DNA from: Pseudoalteromonas sp. XI10
GTDB taxonomy: Bacteria > Pseudomonadota > Gammaproteobacteria > Enterobacterales > Alteromonadaceae
Length of the DNA stretch: 64,000 nucleotides
Direction: 5' to 3'
Assembly (NCBI RefSeq): GCF_001469895.1
Contig: NZ_LOPY01000019.1
Coordinates: 124,001 to 188,000 of the forward strand
Notes under the pieces: model-generated
Seen by the model: only the letters and a program-made list of their open reading frames with translations
Told to the model about the DNA's origin: nothing
The model's database searches: none
In this document: positions 22,619 to 30,172 of the stretch, piece after piece
Numbering within the stretch: the stretch's first letter is position 1
How the letters are laid out: each line of letters opens with the position of its first letter
Translations under genes and position numbers: made by a program

Positions 22619-22644
22619 TAAAGCCGGCATTAGCCGGCTTTTTT
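22619..22644 (+). terminator. Intrinsic terminator after fadD
   Basis: AAGCCGGC and GCCGGCTT form an 8-bp stem with a 4-nt loop, followed by six T. It begins 3-4 bp after the fadD stop. Confidence 0.92.
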
Positions 22645-22665
22645 ATGGTAAAGAAAGGGGTATAA

Positions 22666-23796
22666 GTGCAATATCAACTGATCGAAACTCAAAATCAATT
22701 AAATGATTTTGTAGAAAAAATAACAGGAAAACCGGTACTGGCAATTGATACCGAGTTTATGCGTCGTCGTACGCTTTACCCTGAAGTTGCACTTATTCAA
22801 GTATACGATGGTGAGCATTTAGCGTTAATCGACCCACTGGCTGAGTTGTCGCTTTTTGATTTTTGGCAAGTACTTAAAAACCCAGAGGTGTTAAAAGTAT
22901 TGCATTCACCGTCAGAAGATATTGAAGTGTTTCAAAAATACGCTGGCTTTGTACCAACACCGCTGTTTGATACCCAATTTGCTCTACAAATACTAGGTCA
23001 TGGAAACTGCATGGGCTTTGCGCACATGGTTAAAGAGTTGCTTGATATCGAAATAGATAAAAGTGAATCGCGCACTAACTGGCTACAGCGCCCACTAACA
23101 GAAAAGCAGCTAGATTATGCCGCTGCCGATACGTACCACTTACTGCCTTGTTTTGAAATTATTAAAAAACAAATTGATGAAGCTGGCTTTTTTGACATCG
23201 TGATCAGCGAAAGCGAGTTAGTCGCGCAAAAACGTGCTTACCAACCACCTGCAGAGCAGCTTTACAAAGATATTAAAAATGCTTGGCAATTACGACCGCA
23301 CGACTTAGCTGTATTGCGCGAACTTGCCGCATGGCGCCGTGAAAAGGCAGAGCGCAAAAACCTTGCGCTTAACTTTGTGGTAAAAGAGCACAACATGGTT
23401 GAAATTGCTAAGCGTAAGCCTGCAAGTTTAAATGCGTTACGCAGAGTGCCAGGTGTTGAGCCAATGGAAGTGAACCGTTCAGGCGTAGAAATTTTAAAAT
23501 GTATTGAGCGTGGTAAAGCCGTTCCTGTAAGCGAACAACCTGCACAATTAAAACGTTTAATTGATTTTCCGGCATACAAAAAAGCGGCTAAAGATATTAA
23601 ACAAAAAATTACCAAAGCTGCAAAAGAGCAGGGTATTCCTGAAGATGTATTGGCTTCTAAAAAACAGATTAACCAGCTGATCAGCTGGAATTGGAAGCTC
23701 GATGCCGATGAGCGTAAAGCCGCATCAAAACCAGATCTATTCAACTCATGGCGCTATGAGTATGTGAAAGACGTACTTAAAGAGTGGCAAAATTAA
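22666..23796 (+). CDS. rnd: Ribonuclease D
   Basis: A 376-residue 3'-5' exoribonuclease that trims tRNA and small stable RNA ends. The DEDDy catalytic residues appear in AIDTEFMRRRTLYP (Asp-x-Glu), LHSPSEDIEVF and YAAADTYHLLPCF (Tyr...Asp). A C-terminal HRDC domain starts near residue 210 (LRPHDLAVLRELAAWRREKAERKN) and binds RNA. The start is GTG behind AAAGGGG. The length is standard. Confidence 0.95.
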   Translation: MQYQLIETQNQLNDFVEKITGKPVLAIDTEFMRRRTLYPEVALIQVYDGEHLALIDPLAELSLFDFWQVLKNPEVLKVLHSPSEDIEVFQKYAGFVPTPLFDTQFALQILGHGNCMGFAHMVKELLDIEIDKSESRTNWLQRPLTEKQLDYAAADTYHLLPCFEIIKKQIDEAGFFDIVISESELVAQKRAYQPPAEQLYKDIKNAWQLRPHDLAVLRELAAWRREKAERKNLALNFVVKEHNMVEIAKRKPASLNALRRVPGVEPMEVNRSGVEILKCIERGKAVPVSEQPAQLKRLIDFPAYKKAAKDIKQKITKAAKEQGIPEDVLASKKQINQLISWNWKLDADERKAASKPDLFNSWRYEYVKDVLKEWQN

Positions 23797-23809
23797 GTAA
23801 CCATCTCAA

Positions 23810-23845
23810 AGGGCTTTTTCTGCTTTGATTTGCATTAAAAGCCCT
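23810..23845. terminator. Possible terminator hairpin between rnd and the convergent gene
   Basis: AGGGCTTTT (23810-23818) pairs with AAAAGCCCT (23837-23845) across an 18-nt loop, between rnd and the convergent small gene. The long loop and lack of a separate T-run make it weak. Confidence 0.4.
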
Positions 23846-24281
23846 GAAACTTACTGCGTTTACGCGTTACCTCTAACCAATGCAGCAAGTTATTATCATA
23901 TCGTTTAAGTCGTTGTTTTTGTTTCGACGTTAAATAATAAAATGGCGCGAATATAAAATAGCCATGACCAATGATTACCACACAATTAAAACCATATTTA
24001 GAGTATTGTTTAATTAGTTTAGTTTTGTTTGGCTCAATATGAACACTTCCAAACGCTGAACTGTAAAAAATTCCATGACGACATATAGTCAGCTCATTTT
24101 TACTGCTCAACACTAATAAAATAATTACTATTGATGTAAGCATAAAAGCCAGCAAAAGTAGGTCATAAAGTGGATGCTTTTGGGATGTCGCTTTTAGAAT
24201 AGACAAAGTTAAGACGGCTAAAGTCACGAGGAACGCAAGTGTGCTTTTCTCTGAACTCTTCCTTAAATTCAATACTTTCAT
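23835..24281 (-). CDS. Hypothetical membrane protein with PH-like tail
   Basis: A 148-residue protein with two hydrophobic segments (about 15-32 and 40-60) followed by a soluble part that begins ELTICRHGIFYSS. The layout, two membrane helices and a small beta-rich domain, is like bacterial PH/YcxB-type membrane proteins, but I cannot confirm the family. The C-terminus is basic (TRKRSKFQ). It lies at the left edge of an accessory stretch. Confidence 0.6.
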   Translation of the reverse strand: MKVLNLRKSSEKSTLAFLVTLAVLTLSILKATSQKHPLYDLLLLAFMLTSIVIILLVLSSKNELTICRHGIFYSSAFGSVHIEPNKTKLIKQYSKYGFNCVVIIGHGYFIFAPFYYLTSKQKQRLKRYDNNLLHWLEVTRKRSKFQGF

Positions 24282-24866
24282 TCTCAGTCCTTGAGAGGCT
24301 TTTTTAATATAGTACTTCGCTACTTAGATAAAACAATCTGCCGAACAAATGAAAGTAAACGCTATTTTTAATGTTTTATTATTAATTTTTAATGCTGTGT
24401 TTTATTTAGCTTGTTGAAATTAAATAAGATGTTAAAAGTGAAGGGTGTAAGAATATATGTGAAATAGGGTGGTAGAATAAGTTTCGTTATATATCTTCAT
24501 TAAGGATTATGAGTCATTGAAATGGCCAAGCTGTTCTTAGCACATATTTTTATTGAAATGAACGACGCGAGTATATTAATGTATTTAACTTTACATAAAA
24601 GATTTTAAAAAACTTGTGATAGCAATACCTTAAGTAATTTGTTAAAACTATATCAAAGAGGTAAGCCACATAACAAACCGCTGTAGATCTGGGAGGAACA
24701 TGCTGGGATTAAAGAATGTGAATCGTCCTCGCTTGTTAATATAGTCACCCTTTTTGTCCCTATGCGAGATGGGTGGTACATTTAAGGATATTCCCGCAAT
24801 TAATTTTGACGTTGGTATTTTTAAAATATAAACAGATGCATTGAACGGAAATTTAGGAGTGCTTTT
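24282..24866. other. AT-rich intergenic region
   Basis: About 585 bp without a convincing gene. The first 370 bp are very AT-rich and featureless to my reading. From 24670 the composition changes and an attC-like motif appears, described separately. Confidence 0.5.
24670..24712 (+). repeat. attC-like motif (left of the tiny-ORF pair)
   Basis: ATAACAAACCGCTG at 24670-24683 resembles the 5' end of chromosomal-integron attC sites, which often read TATAACAAACAATTTAAG or close variants. I could not delimit a full folded attC with paired R and L boxes, so this may be a remnant or chance. Confidence 0.3.
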
Positions 24867-24962
24867 GTGAAAGGGACTGCATTCATTCTTCTCATCGTAG
24901 CAGTTTTCGGTATTCTAAAACTCATTGCTCCGAAGATTGTGGAGTTTTTGCCTGAGTGGTAA
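24867..24962 (+). CDS. Tiny single-pass membrane protein, 31 aa
   Basis: A GTG-initiated 31-codon ORF with a TTAGGAG ribosome-binding site 6 nt upstream. The product is MKG followed by a hydrophobic helix of about 18 residues (TAFILLIVAVFGILKLIA), then PKIVEFLPEW. Length and layout fit a small single-pass inner-membrane protein. Its end overlaps the start of the next tiny ORF. Motifs resembling attC ends lie on either side. No family is recognised, and confidence rests on the ribosome-binding site, the helix and the coupling. Confidence 0.5.
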   Translation: MKGTAFILLIVAVFGILKLIAPKIVEFLPEW

Positions 24963-25048
24963 ATGGACTTATTTTTCTCATTGTATTTTTAGTTTTGTGT
25001 TTTCAATTTGGGCGATTTATCTTTAAACACCGAAGAAAGGACGATTAG
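24956..25048 (+). CDS. Tiny single-pass membrane protein, 30 aa, overlapping the previous ORF
   Basis: GTG at 24956 lies inside the last codons of the preceding tiny ORF (7-bp overlap in another frame), with TGGAG about 10 nt upstream. The product is MVN, a hydrophobic helix of about 15 residues (GLIFLIVFLVLCFQF), then a strongly basic tail (GRFIFKHRRKDD). A positive C-terminus predicts an N-out/C-in helix. Translational coupling of two small membrane peptides suggests they act together. The function is unknown. Confidence 0.45.
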   Translation: MVNGLIFLIVFLVLCFQFGRFIFKHRRKDD

Positions 25049-25062
25049 CTGTTCGTTTTAAA

Positions 25063-25106
25063 GCGTATAACAAACAATTTAAGCCGTCGTTCGGTCGTTT
25101 CCACAG
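25063..25106 (+). repeat. attC-like motif (right of the tiny-ORF pair)
   Basis: GCGTATAACAAACAATTTAA at 25063-25082 closely matches the 5' end of Vibrio/Pseudoalteromonas chromosomal-integron attC sites as I remember them. A GTTAG core-like motif occurs about 40 bp later. No integrase is in the window, so this is at most a solitary or degenerate site. Confidence 0.45.
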
Positions 25107-25143
25107 TTAGCTTACGACACTTTAGAAATAGTAAGGAATAAAT

Positions 25144-25641
25144 TTGCTTATTAATTTTCCCAAGGTGAGTCCGACTATGCGGACTTTGTTTTCTTTAAGT
25201 GTGCTGCTAATTTTAGCTGCGCTGTTTTACTACGTGGGTCAACTTAACGTTATAAACTCAATATTGTTAAGTTTATGCAGTGTATTTCTAGTAGCTTGCT
25301 TTTTAGTTTTATCGCGTTGGAAAGCATATATTAATTTTTTGAAGCAGGTCGGTGAGAAAATCGAACGTGATAGGTTTTATAGAAATGAACACACGGTATC
25401 GGCGGTACCATTCAAAAGCCTACCAATAGCAGTTCATGCTTGTATGGATGATTCGGCCTTATTAATCAAAAAGGCAAATAGCTATATAGCTGTTAATGTT
25501 GAAAATATTCACTCGTTTGAGCCAACGGAATATTGTGGGCATCCAATTGCAAAAGTAGTTTTAGTTGAGCAAAAAGATCTGGAGTTTCCATTGTATGTAC
25601 CTTGGAATGAAGAAATGGCGCAACGTACAATTTCTGAGTAA
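25144..25641 (+). CDS. Hypothetical membrane protein, 165 aa
   Basis: Two membrane segments (about residues 14-33 and 38-57) are followed by a soluble domain of about 105 residues beginning RWKAYINFLKQVGEKIERD. I do not recognise the domain; the pattern of short strands resembles the PH-like tails of two other small membrane proteins in this window. The TTG start at 25144 follows AAGGAA at good spacing; an ATG at 25177 is the alternative. Confidence 0.6.
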   Translation: MLINFPKVSPTMRTLFSLSVLLILAALFYYVGQLNVINSILLSLCSVFLVACFLVLSRWKAYINFLKQVGEKIERDRFYRNEHTVSAVPFKSLPIAVHACMDDSALLIKKANSYIAVNVENIHSFEPTEYCGHPIAKVVLVEQKDLEFPLYVPWNEEMAQRTISE

Positions 25642-25689
25642 AGCTTAGAATAGAGCAATCTCACAGTACGTTTGCTATTAAACTATCTA

Positions 25690-25851
25690 ATACCAACCCG
25701 CAATAATACTTAATCATTTTGAGGGATTAAACCTGTCGCTAACTGCGTTAAAAATTTCTCATTTAGAACAACTAAATAACGAAATTTTTGCCTTGTTATC
25801 AACGAGGTTTTATTGCCTTAAAATAGACTACTTAATTAAGCGGGTTGGTAT
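25690..25851. mobile_element. MITE-like palindromic element, 162 bp
   Basis: The ends are perfect 12-bp inverted repeats, ATACCAACCCGC (25690-25701) and GCGGGTTGGTAT (25840-25851). Inside is a second near-palindrome: AAAAATTTC...CATTTAG pairs with CTAAAT...GAAATTTTT. There is no ORF. Similar elements are scattered through Pseudoalteromonas, Shewanella and related genomes as far as I recall. It is probably a non-autonomous element or a long structured repeat. It lies just upstream of the toxin-antitoxin promoter. Confidence 0.75.
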
Positions 25852-25895
25852 AAGGAAACAGATTATTAGAGCTATATGCATTAAGTAATAATTGC

Positions 25896-25942
25896 GTGTA
25901 TCTAATAGCTACACTACAATATGTGTATCAATCAGATACACA
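25896..25942. promoter_or_regulatory. Probable autoregulatory operators of the toxin-antitoxin pair
   Basis: TGTGTATC and GATACACA, separated by 5 nt, form a perfect palindrome at 25922-25942. A weaker copy, GTGTA...TACAC, lies at 25896-25914. Ribbon-helix-helix antitoxins of the DUF1778 family bind such tandem palindromes at their own promoter. The right palindrome abuts the ribosome-binding site CAGGAG. Confidence 0.7.
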
Positions 25943-25952
25943 GGAGTTCACT

Positions 25953-26219
25953 ATGGCTACTAAAACAGCACCAATAAATATGCGAGTAGAGCCATCAGTT
26001 AGAGATATAATAGATGCTGCAGCAAGTTTAATGAAATTAGACAGAACCGTTTTTATCCAAAAAGCTGCATTAGCTGAAGCACATGAAGTTATTTCTAATC
26101 ATAGAGACTTTATTCTGGCTGAACAAGCGTATGATGCTTTTGAGCAGGCGCTAACTGCTGAGCCAATAAAAGACAAAGGAATGAATGAGCTATTGAATAG
26201 GAAATCACCTTGGGAATAA
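25953..26219 (+). CDS. DUF1778 (TacA-type) antitoxin
   Basis: An 88-residue protein with an N-terminal ribbon-helix-helix (TAPINMRVEPSVRDIIDAAASLMKLDRTVFIQKAAL) and a C-terminal toxin-wrapping region (LAEQAYDAFEQAL...LLNRKSPWE). It would bind and neutralise the acetyltransferase toxin encoded next and repress the promoter. The frame is open from 25896, but ATG at 25953 follows ACAGGAG and gives the family-typical start. It overlaps the toxin gene by 10 bp. Confidence 0.92.
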   Translation: MATKTAPINMRVEPSVRDIIDAAASLMKLDRTVFIQKAALAEAHEVISNHRDFILAEQAYDAFEQALTAEPIKDKGMNELLNRKSPWE

Positions 26220-26707
26220 AGGCCCCAGAATTACTGACAGATGAGCATGTGTTAGATGTGTTTAGTTGCGGTAAACCAGAATTAGACGACTGGCTTATAA
26301 AAAAAGCGCTAAAAAACCATAAAAGAAATAACACTAGGGTGTATGTGGTTTGTGATGACAATAATAAAGTAATAGGATACTACGCCATTGCTATGGGGTC
26401 AGTGCAAAGAGAAAGCGCTTTGTCATCTCTCAAAAGAAATAGCCCCAATCCAATCCCTATGGTTGTTCTGGCAAGGCTAGCAGTTGATGAAGGATATAAA
26501 GGTCGTGGGATAGGTGTGGGCTTATTGAAGGATTGTGTCTTACGCTCTGTACACGCGATGAATGTTGTTGGTGGAGCTGGAATCTTAGTTCACGCTCTCG
26601 ATGACGAAGCAAAGGCATTTTATAAAAGGTTTGGATTTAATGAATCGCCGATTGATGCTATGACTCTAATGGCGAGAGTTATTGATATCGAAGCTTCACA
26701 GACATAA
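26210..26707 (+). CDS. GNAT-family toxin (TacT type)
   Basis: A 165-residue acetyltransferase; toxins of this family acetylate the amino group of charged tRNAs and stop translation. The order of motifs matches TacT: APELLTDEHVLDVFSCGKPELDDWL, GYYAIAMGSV, PIPMVVLARLAVDEGYKGRGIGVGLLKD (acetyl-CoA loop GRGIG), ILVHALDDEAKAFYKRFGF and SPIDAMTLM. The C-terminal Tyr and Phe of the catalytic region are present, so it looks intact. The TTG start at 26210 lies inside the antitoxin gene, suggesting coupled translation. Confidence 0.92.
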   Translation: MGIKAPELLTDEHVLDVFSCGKPELDDWLIKKALKNHKRNNTRVYVVCDDNNKVIGYYAIAMGSVQRESALSSLKRNSPNPIPMVVLARLAVDEGYKGRGIGVGLLKDCVLRSVHAMNVVGGAGILVHALDDEAKAFYKRFGFNESPIDAMTLMARVIDIEASQT

Positions 26708-26835
26708 AAATATGTTTTTATATAGCGCGGAGTAGTGAAACTGTAATATTAAAAATCAATGCTTTAACTCTCTCCTTCAAATTAAATCCAAGCCATGAGC
26801 TCACGTGTTTAAAGCGAGCTCATTCCTAAAAAACC

Positions 26836-27666
26836 TTATAAACCAAGTAAGATCTTATCTAAGTTTTGTTTTGATTTAGCAACGCTTTGTAGTGGGGTTA
26901 ACCCGTTTGGATATTCTTCTTGCTCAAGCACTAACCACTTGGTGTTGCCGTGCGACTCTAAAGTATCGATGATGGCAGGCCAATCAATGTTGTTTTCGCC
27001 GATAATAGGGCTCATGTTGCTTCCCTCAATCGTACGTACTTTAATGTGCGTAGCAAGCGTGCGGTTAGGGTACTTTTTAATAAAGTAGATTGGATCTTTA
27101 GCAGCATAATTGACCCAGCCAATATCTAACTGCAATGGCATGGTCTTGGGTGTATTAGTGGCAATGTAATCCCAAAACGTTGCATTATTAAAAGCATTAA
27201 ACTCTTTATTATGATTGTGAAAACCGATCTTCATATCAAAGCGGGTCGCATAATCACTGACTTTAGTAAGCTCTTTAACTAGAGATTTAACTCCCTCAGG
27301 GTGCCATGCTCTTTCATCCCAAGGTACATAAAGTGTAGTAACGCCAAGGGTCTTGTAAAACAGCAGGGTGCTATCAATAGTGTTTTCACTGAGTGCATCA
27401 AAGCCTATATGGGCACTACTGGCAACTAAGCGTAATTCACTGAGCTCTGCTTTTAAGGCTGCTGGATTATTTGTGTATGGGCCAAAGTCTCCGGCAAACT
27501 CCACGCCGTCAAACCCCATTTCGGCAAGAGACTTAAGCGTACCATGAAAGTCATTTTTTAAGGTGTCTTTGACTGACCATAGCTGTACACTCACGGGCAG
27601 TTTTGCGAATAATTGACCACTAAATACAAGGCTAATAATGAGCAATAAAATGCGGGTTTTAAACAT
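26836..27666 (-). CDS. Exported xylose-isomerase-like TIM-barrel protein (AP endonuclease 2 superfamily)
   Basis: A 276-residue protein with signal peptide MFKTRILLLIISLVFSGQLFA, so probably periplasmic. The barrel shows VSVQLWSVKDTL at the first strand, GFDGVEFAGDFGPY, KIGFHNHNKEF, LQLDIGWVNYA, HIKVRTIEG and WLVLEQEEYP, which provide the usual Glu/His/Asp metal ligands. Members of this family near 3-keto-sugar oxidoreductases act as isomerases or as 3-keto-glycoside lyases. It is the last gene of the seven-gene operon but lies behind a terminator-like hairpin, so it may be expressed less than the others. Confidence 0.85.
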   Translation of the reverse strand: MFKTRILLLIISLVFSGQLFAKLPVSVQLWSVKDTLKNDFHGTLKSLAEMGFDGVEFAGDFGPYTNNPAALKAELSELRLVASSAHIGFDALSENTIDSTLLFYKTLGVTTLYVPWDERAWHPEGVKSLVKELTKVSDYATRFDMKIGFHNHNKEFNAFNNATFWDYIATNTPKTMPLQLDIGWVNYAAKDPIYFIKKYPNRTLATHIKVRTIEGSNMSPIIGENNIDWPAIIDTLESHGNTKWLVLEQEEYPNGLTPLQSVAKSKQNLDKILLGL

Positions 27667-27677
27667 ACTTAAATCCT

Positions 27678-27703
27678 AAAAAAGCAGGGGAGTGACCCCC
27701 TGC
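27678..27703 (-). terminator. Internal terminator-like hairpin within the sugar operon
   Basis: On the minus strand GCAGGGG and CCCCTGC form a 7-bp GC-rich stem with a 6-nt loop, followed directly by six T. It lies in the 67-bp gap before the final TIM-barrel gene and is preceded by another small hairpin, GTGTTA/TAACAC. It should reduce read-through into the last gene. Confidence 0.8.
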
Positions 27704-27733
27704 ACTGTGTTACAAATAACACAAGGGGGAAAG

Positions 27734-28489
27734 TTAATCGGTATAGGCGTACTCACTTAAACCAAGCTCAGCTAAAACCTGATCTAAATGGGCTTTTGCT
27801 TCATCAGAAGGGCCAGGGTAATCACCTGCAATAGGCACATTACCAAGGTAACCAATGTCTTTACAGCCCTCTGGCGTACAGAAAAAGGCAGCAAGCACTA
27901 ACTCTTTAAAGCGTAAAAAGGCTTTACCAATTCGCTGAAATTGAGCAGGTGTTTGCTCGTTTAAAAACGCAATATCGTCTAAAATCGCGCGATGTTGCTT
28001 TTCATTAAGTGCAACAAATTGCTTTTTAAAACGAAGTTGTGCTTCATCGTTAAGCCATGCTAATGAATTTAAAATTTTAATTCTATCGCGTTGCTGGCCT
28101 TCATACGGTGCGCTCACCCATTCATTAATAACAGCCGGTACTTGTAGCTCACTGGCTGAAGGAATAGCGCCTTCGCGCGGTACAATGTAATCAGATAAAA
28201 GCGCTACTAACGTAAGCTCGTCTGCTGTTAAGGTCAGCGGCCAAGGTGATTCTGGTGGCATCACTAAATTTGGATCTTGACCATAGCCTTTAGCGGTTAC
28301 AGGCTTGATATCTAAATCAGGCCAATGCTCTTTTGCAGAGACAGCAACGTCATCTTCCAGTGCTTTTGTGCAGCCAGCAGTTAAACCAACCGCCGAGCCC
28401 GCAGCTAATAGACCAAGCCATTTTAAAGACTCACGGCGGCTCATGTTAGAAACATAGTTATATGAGTCGTGTTCGTTACGATGATGCAT
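27734..28489 (-). CDS. Gluconate 2-dehydrogenase subunit 3 family protein (small subunit of a GMC dehydrogenase), Tat-exported
   Basis: A 251-residue protein with a twin-arginine signal (MSRRESLKWLGLLAAG) ending in a lipobox-like LTAGC, followed by the subunit-3 fold (LTLTADELTLVALLSDYIVPREGAIPSASELQVPAVINEW...). In flavin-dependent glucoside 3-dehydrogenases and gluconate dehydrogenases this subunit carries the Tat signal for the flavoprotein and helps maturation. It lies 2 bp after the GMC gene, and co-export is the natural inference. The lipobox suggests a membrane-anchored complex. Confidence 0.9.
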   Translation of the reverse strand: MHHRNEHDSYNYVSNMSRRESLKWLGLLAAGSAVGLTAGCTKALEDDVAVSAKEHWPDLDIKPVTAKGYGQDPNLVMPPESPWPLTLTADELTLVALLSDYIVPREGAIPSASELQVPAVINEWVSAPYEGQQRDRIKILNSLAWLNDEAQLRFKKQFVALNEKQHRAILDDIAFLNEQTPAQFQRIGKAFLRFKELVLAAFFCTPEGCKDIGYLGNVPIAGDYPGPSDEAKAHLDQVLAELGLSEYAYTD

Positions 28490-28491
28490 AA

Positions 28492-30171
28492 TTAAAGTAC
28501 CCCGTTATCAATTTGTTGAGCAAGCCAAGTTGAATTACGCATTGCCAGTGTCATGATGGTGAGCGTACAGTTTTTATGAGGGTTAGAAGCAAATACACCC
28601 GCATCCATTACAAATAGGTTATTACAATCCCATGTTTGACCCCATTGATTGGTGACAGAGTCTTTCTTTGAGCTGCCCATTCGAGTGGTGCCCACTTCGT
28701 GAATGATTTCGCCACCTTTTGAAATTGCTTTTTCAGCAGGCGGGAGTTCGCCAACGGTCGCCCCCATGTTTTCTAGGATTTGCTTCGCGGTCTTTAAACC
28801 ATGTTCAATTTGCTTTAATTCTCTGTCAGACCACTTAAAGTGGAACTTTGATACCGGAATACCCCATTTGTCTTTAACGTTTTCGTCAATTTCCATGTAG
28901 GTATCTTTGTTTGGTAACATCTCGCCACGCAGAGCAAAACCAACATAAGAGCCATATGCATCACGAATTTGCTGTTTAAGGGCTGGGCCATAACCTTGTT
29001 TATCACCCGATACACCTGAGCCTGGTTGTCTAAAGCCACCGCCAATTTCAAAGTGATAGCCACGTGGGAAATCTAATTCATTGTTAGCTTGTGCTTGATG
29101 ACCCCACCAAGGAATAAATAAGTGATTAGCAGTATGTCCATCTTCGTTATAACGTGGGCGACCTTTGAGTGCCGGGATTTGCGCACCTAACCATGCACCT
29201 GTCGAATCCATCAAGTTTCGACCTACTTGGCCACTTGAGTTAGCAAGGCCTTTTGGGTGCTTTTTATTCTTTGAATTTAATAAAATACGCGCTGATTCAC
29301 AGGCGCTAGCCGCTAAGATAACCACATCGGCATCAATAGCGTGCTCGGTAACTGAATGTTTATCAACATAGGTGACGCCAGTGACTTTACCTTGCTCATC
29401 AACTTTGACTGATTTAACCATGGCATCGGTAATGACTTTTAAGTTACCTGTGGCTTTTGCCATCGGTAATAGCGATGTCGTAGTTTGGAAAGCTGCGCCA
29501 ATTGAGCAACCAGAGCCACAAGGTGTTGCATAAAAACAAGCCATGCGATCATCTTTAGGGCGGGTTAATACCGCGCGATGCATAGGTACTGCTTGAATGC
29601 CCATTTTCTTTGCAGAAGCGGCAATTAAAAGCTCAGGAACACGCGGCTTTGGTGGCGGCTGTAAAATACCTGGTGACGAGTCTGGCATATCTTCATGGCC
29701 TGTATTGGTGCCACATACACCCACAAGTTCTTCGGTTTTATCGTACCAAGGTGCTAAATCAGCGTATTCAAATGGCCAGTCGGCACCGTGACCATCTCGG
29801 CTTTTGCCTTTAAAATCGTGCTCACTAAAGCGTAATGAATAGCGGCCCCAGTGATTAGTTCGACCACCTAACATACGTGCGCGCCACCAATAAAAGTCGC
29901 TTCCTTTAGCACTTGTGTATGGCTCATCAGGTACTTGCCAGCCGCCATCAACGGTTGCATCGTAAAAGCCAAAGTTTTTGTCTTTGTTACCTGCACCCAT
30001 AAGTGGGGCTTCGTTGTTACGACGAAACATCGGGCTTTCTGTTTTCGGGTCATAATTACGACCTGCTTCAAGTAATAACACTTTGTGGCCAAGTTTGGTT
30101 AACGTATATGCGGCCATTGCACCGCCAGCACCAGAGCCAACAACTAATACCTTATGTTTAAAATCAGACAT
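28492..30171 (-). CDS. GMC-family FAD-dependent sugar dehydrogenase (large subunit; probable glycoside 3-dehydrogenase)
   Basis: The 559-residue flavoprotein begins HKVLVVGSGAGGAMAAYTLTKLGHKVLLLEAG, the FAD dinucleotide fold. RMLGGRTNHWGRYSLRFSEHDFK is the GMC signature, and CGSGCSIGAAF resembles the Cys-rich segment of this subgroup. The C-terminal HEVGTTRMGSS and NPHKNCTLTIMTLA carry the His and Asn active-site residues. It has no signal peptide of its own, so it should ride on the Tat signal of the small subunit. I infer oxidation of a sugar or glycoside at C3, with electrons passed to the respiratory chain; the substrate is not visible from sequence. Confidence 0.88.
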   Translation of the reverse strand: MSDFKHKVLVVGSGAGGAMAAYTLTKLGHKVLLLEAGRNYDPKTESPMFRRNNEAPLMGAGNKDKNFGFYDATVDGGWQVPDEPYTSAKGSDFYWWRARMLGGRTNHWGRYSLRFSEHDFKGKSRDGHGADWPFEYADLAPWYDKTEELVGVCGTNTGHEDMPDSSPGILQPPPKPRVPELLIAASAKKMGIQAVPMHRAVLTRPKDDRMACFYATPCGSGCSIGAAFQTTTSLLPMAKATGNLKVITDAMVKSVKVDEQGKVTGVTYVDKHSVTEHAIDADVVILAASACESARILLNSKNKKHPKGLANSSGQVGRNLMDSTGAWLGAQIPALKGRPRYNEDGHTANHLFIPWWGHQAQANNELDFPRGYHFEIGGGFRQPGSGVSGDKQGYGPALKQQIRDAYGSYVGFALRGEMLPNKDTYMEIDENVKDKWGIPVSKFHFKWSDRELKQIEHGLKTAKQILENMGATVGELPPAEKAISKGGEIIHEVGTTRMGSSKKDSVTNQWGQTWDCNNLFVMDAGVFASNPHKNCTLTIMTLAMRNSTWLAQQIDNGVL

Positions 30172-30172
30172 A

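Noticed and set aside
23262-23744. 160-codon minus-strand frame opposite rnd
   Set aside because: Opposite the HRDC half of RNase D; Ser/Phe-rich shadow with no start signal.
28815-29063. 82-codon minus-strand frame within the GMC gene
   Set aside because: A different frame of the same strand as a conserved enzyme; no ribosome-binding site.
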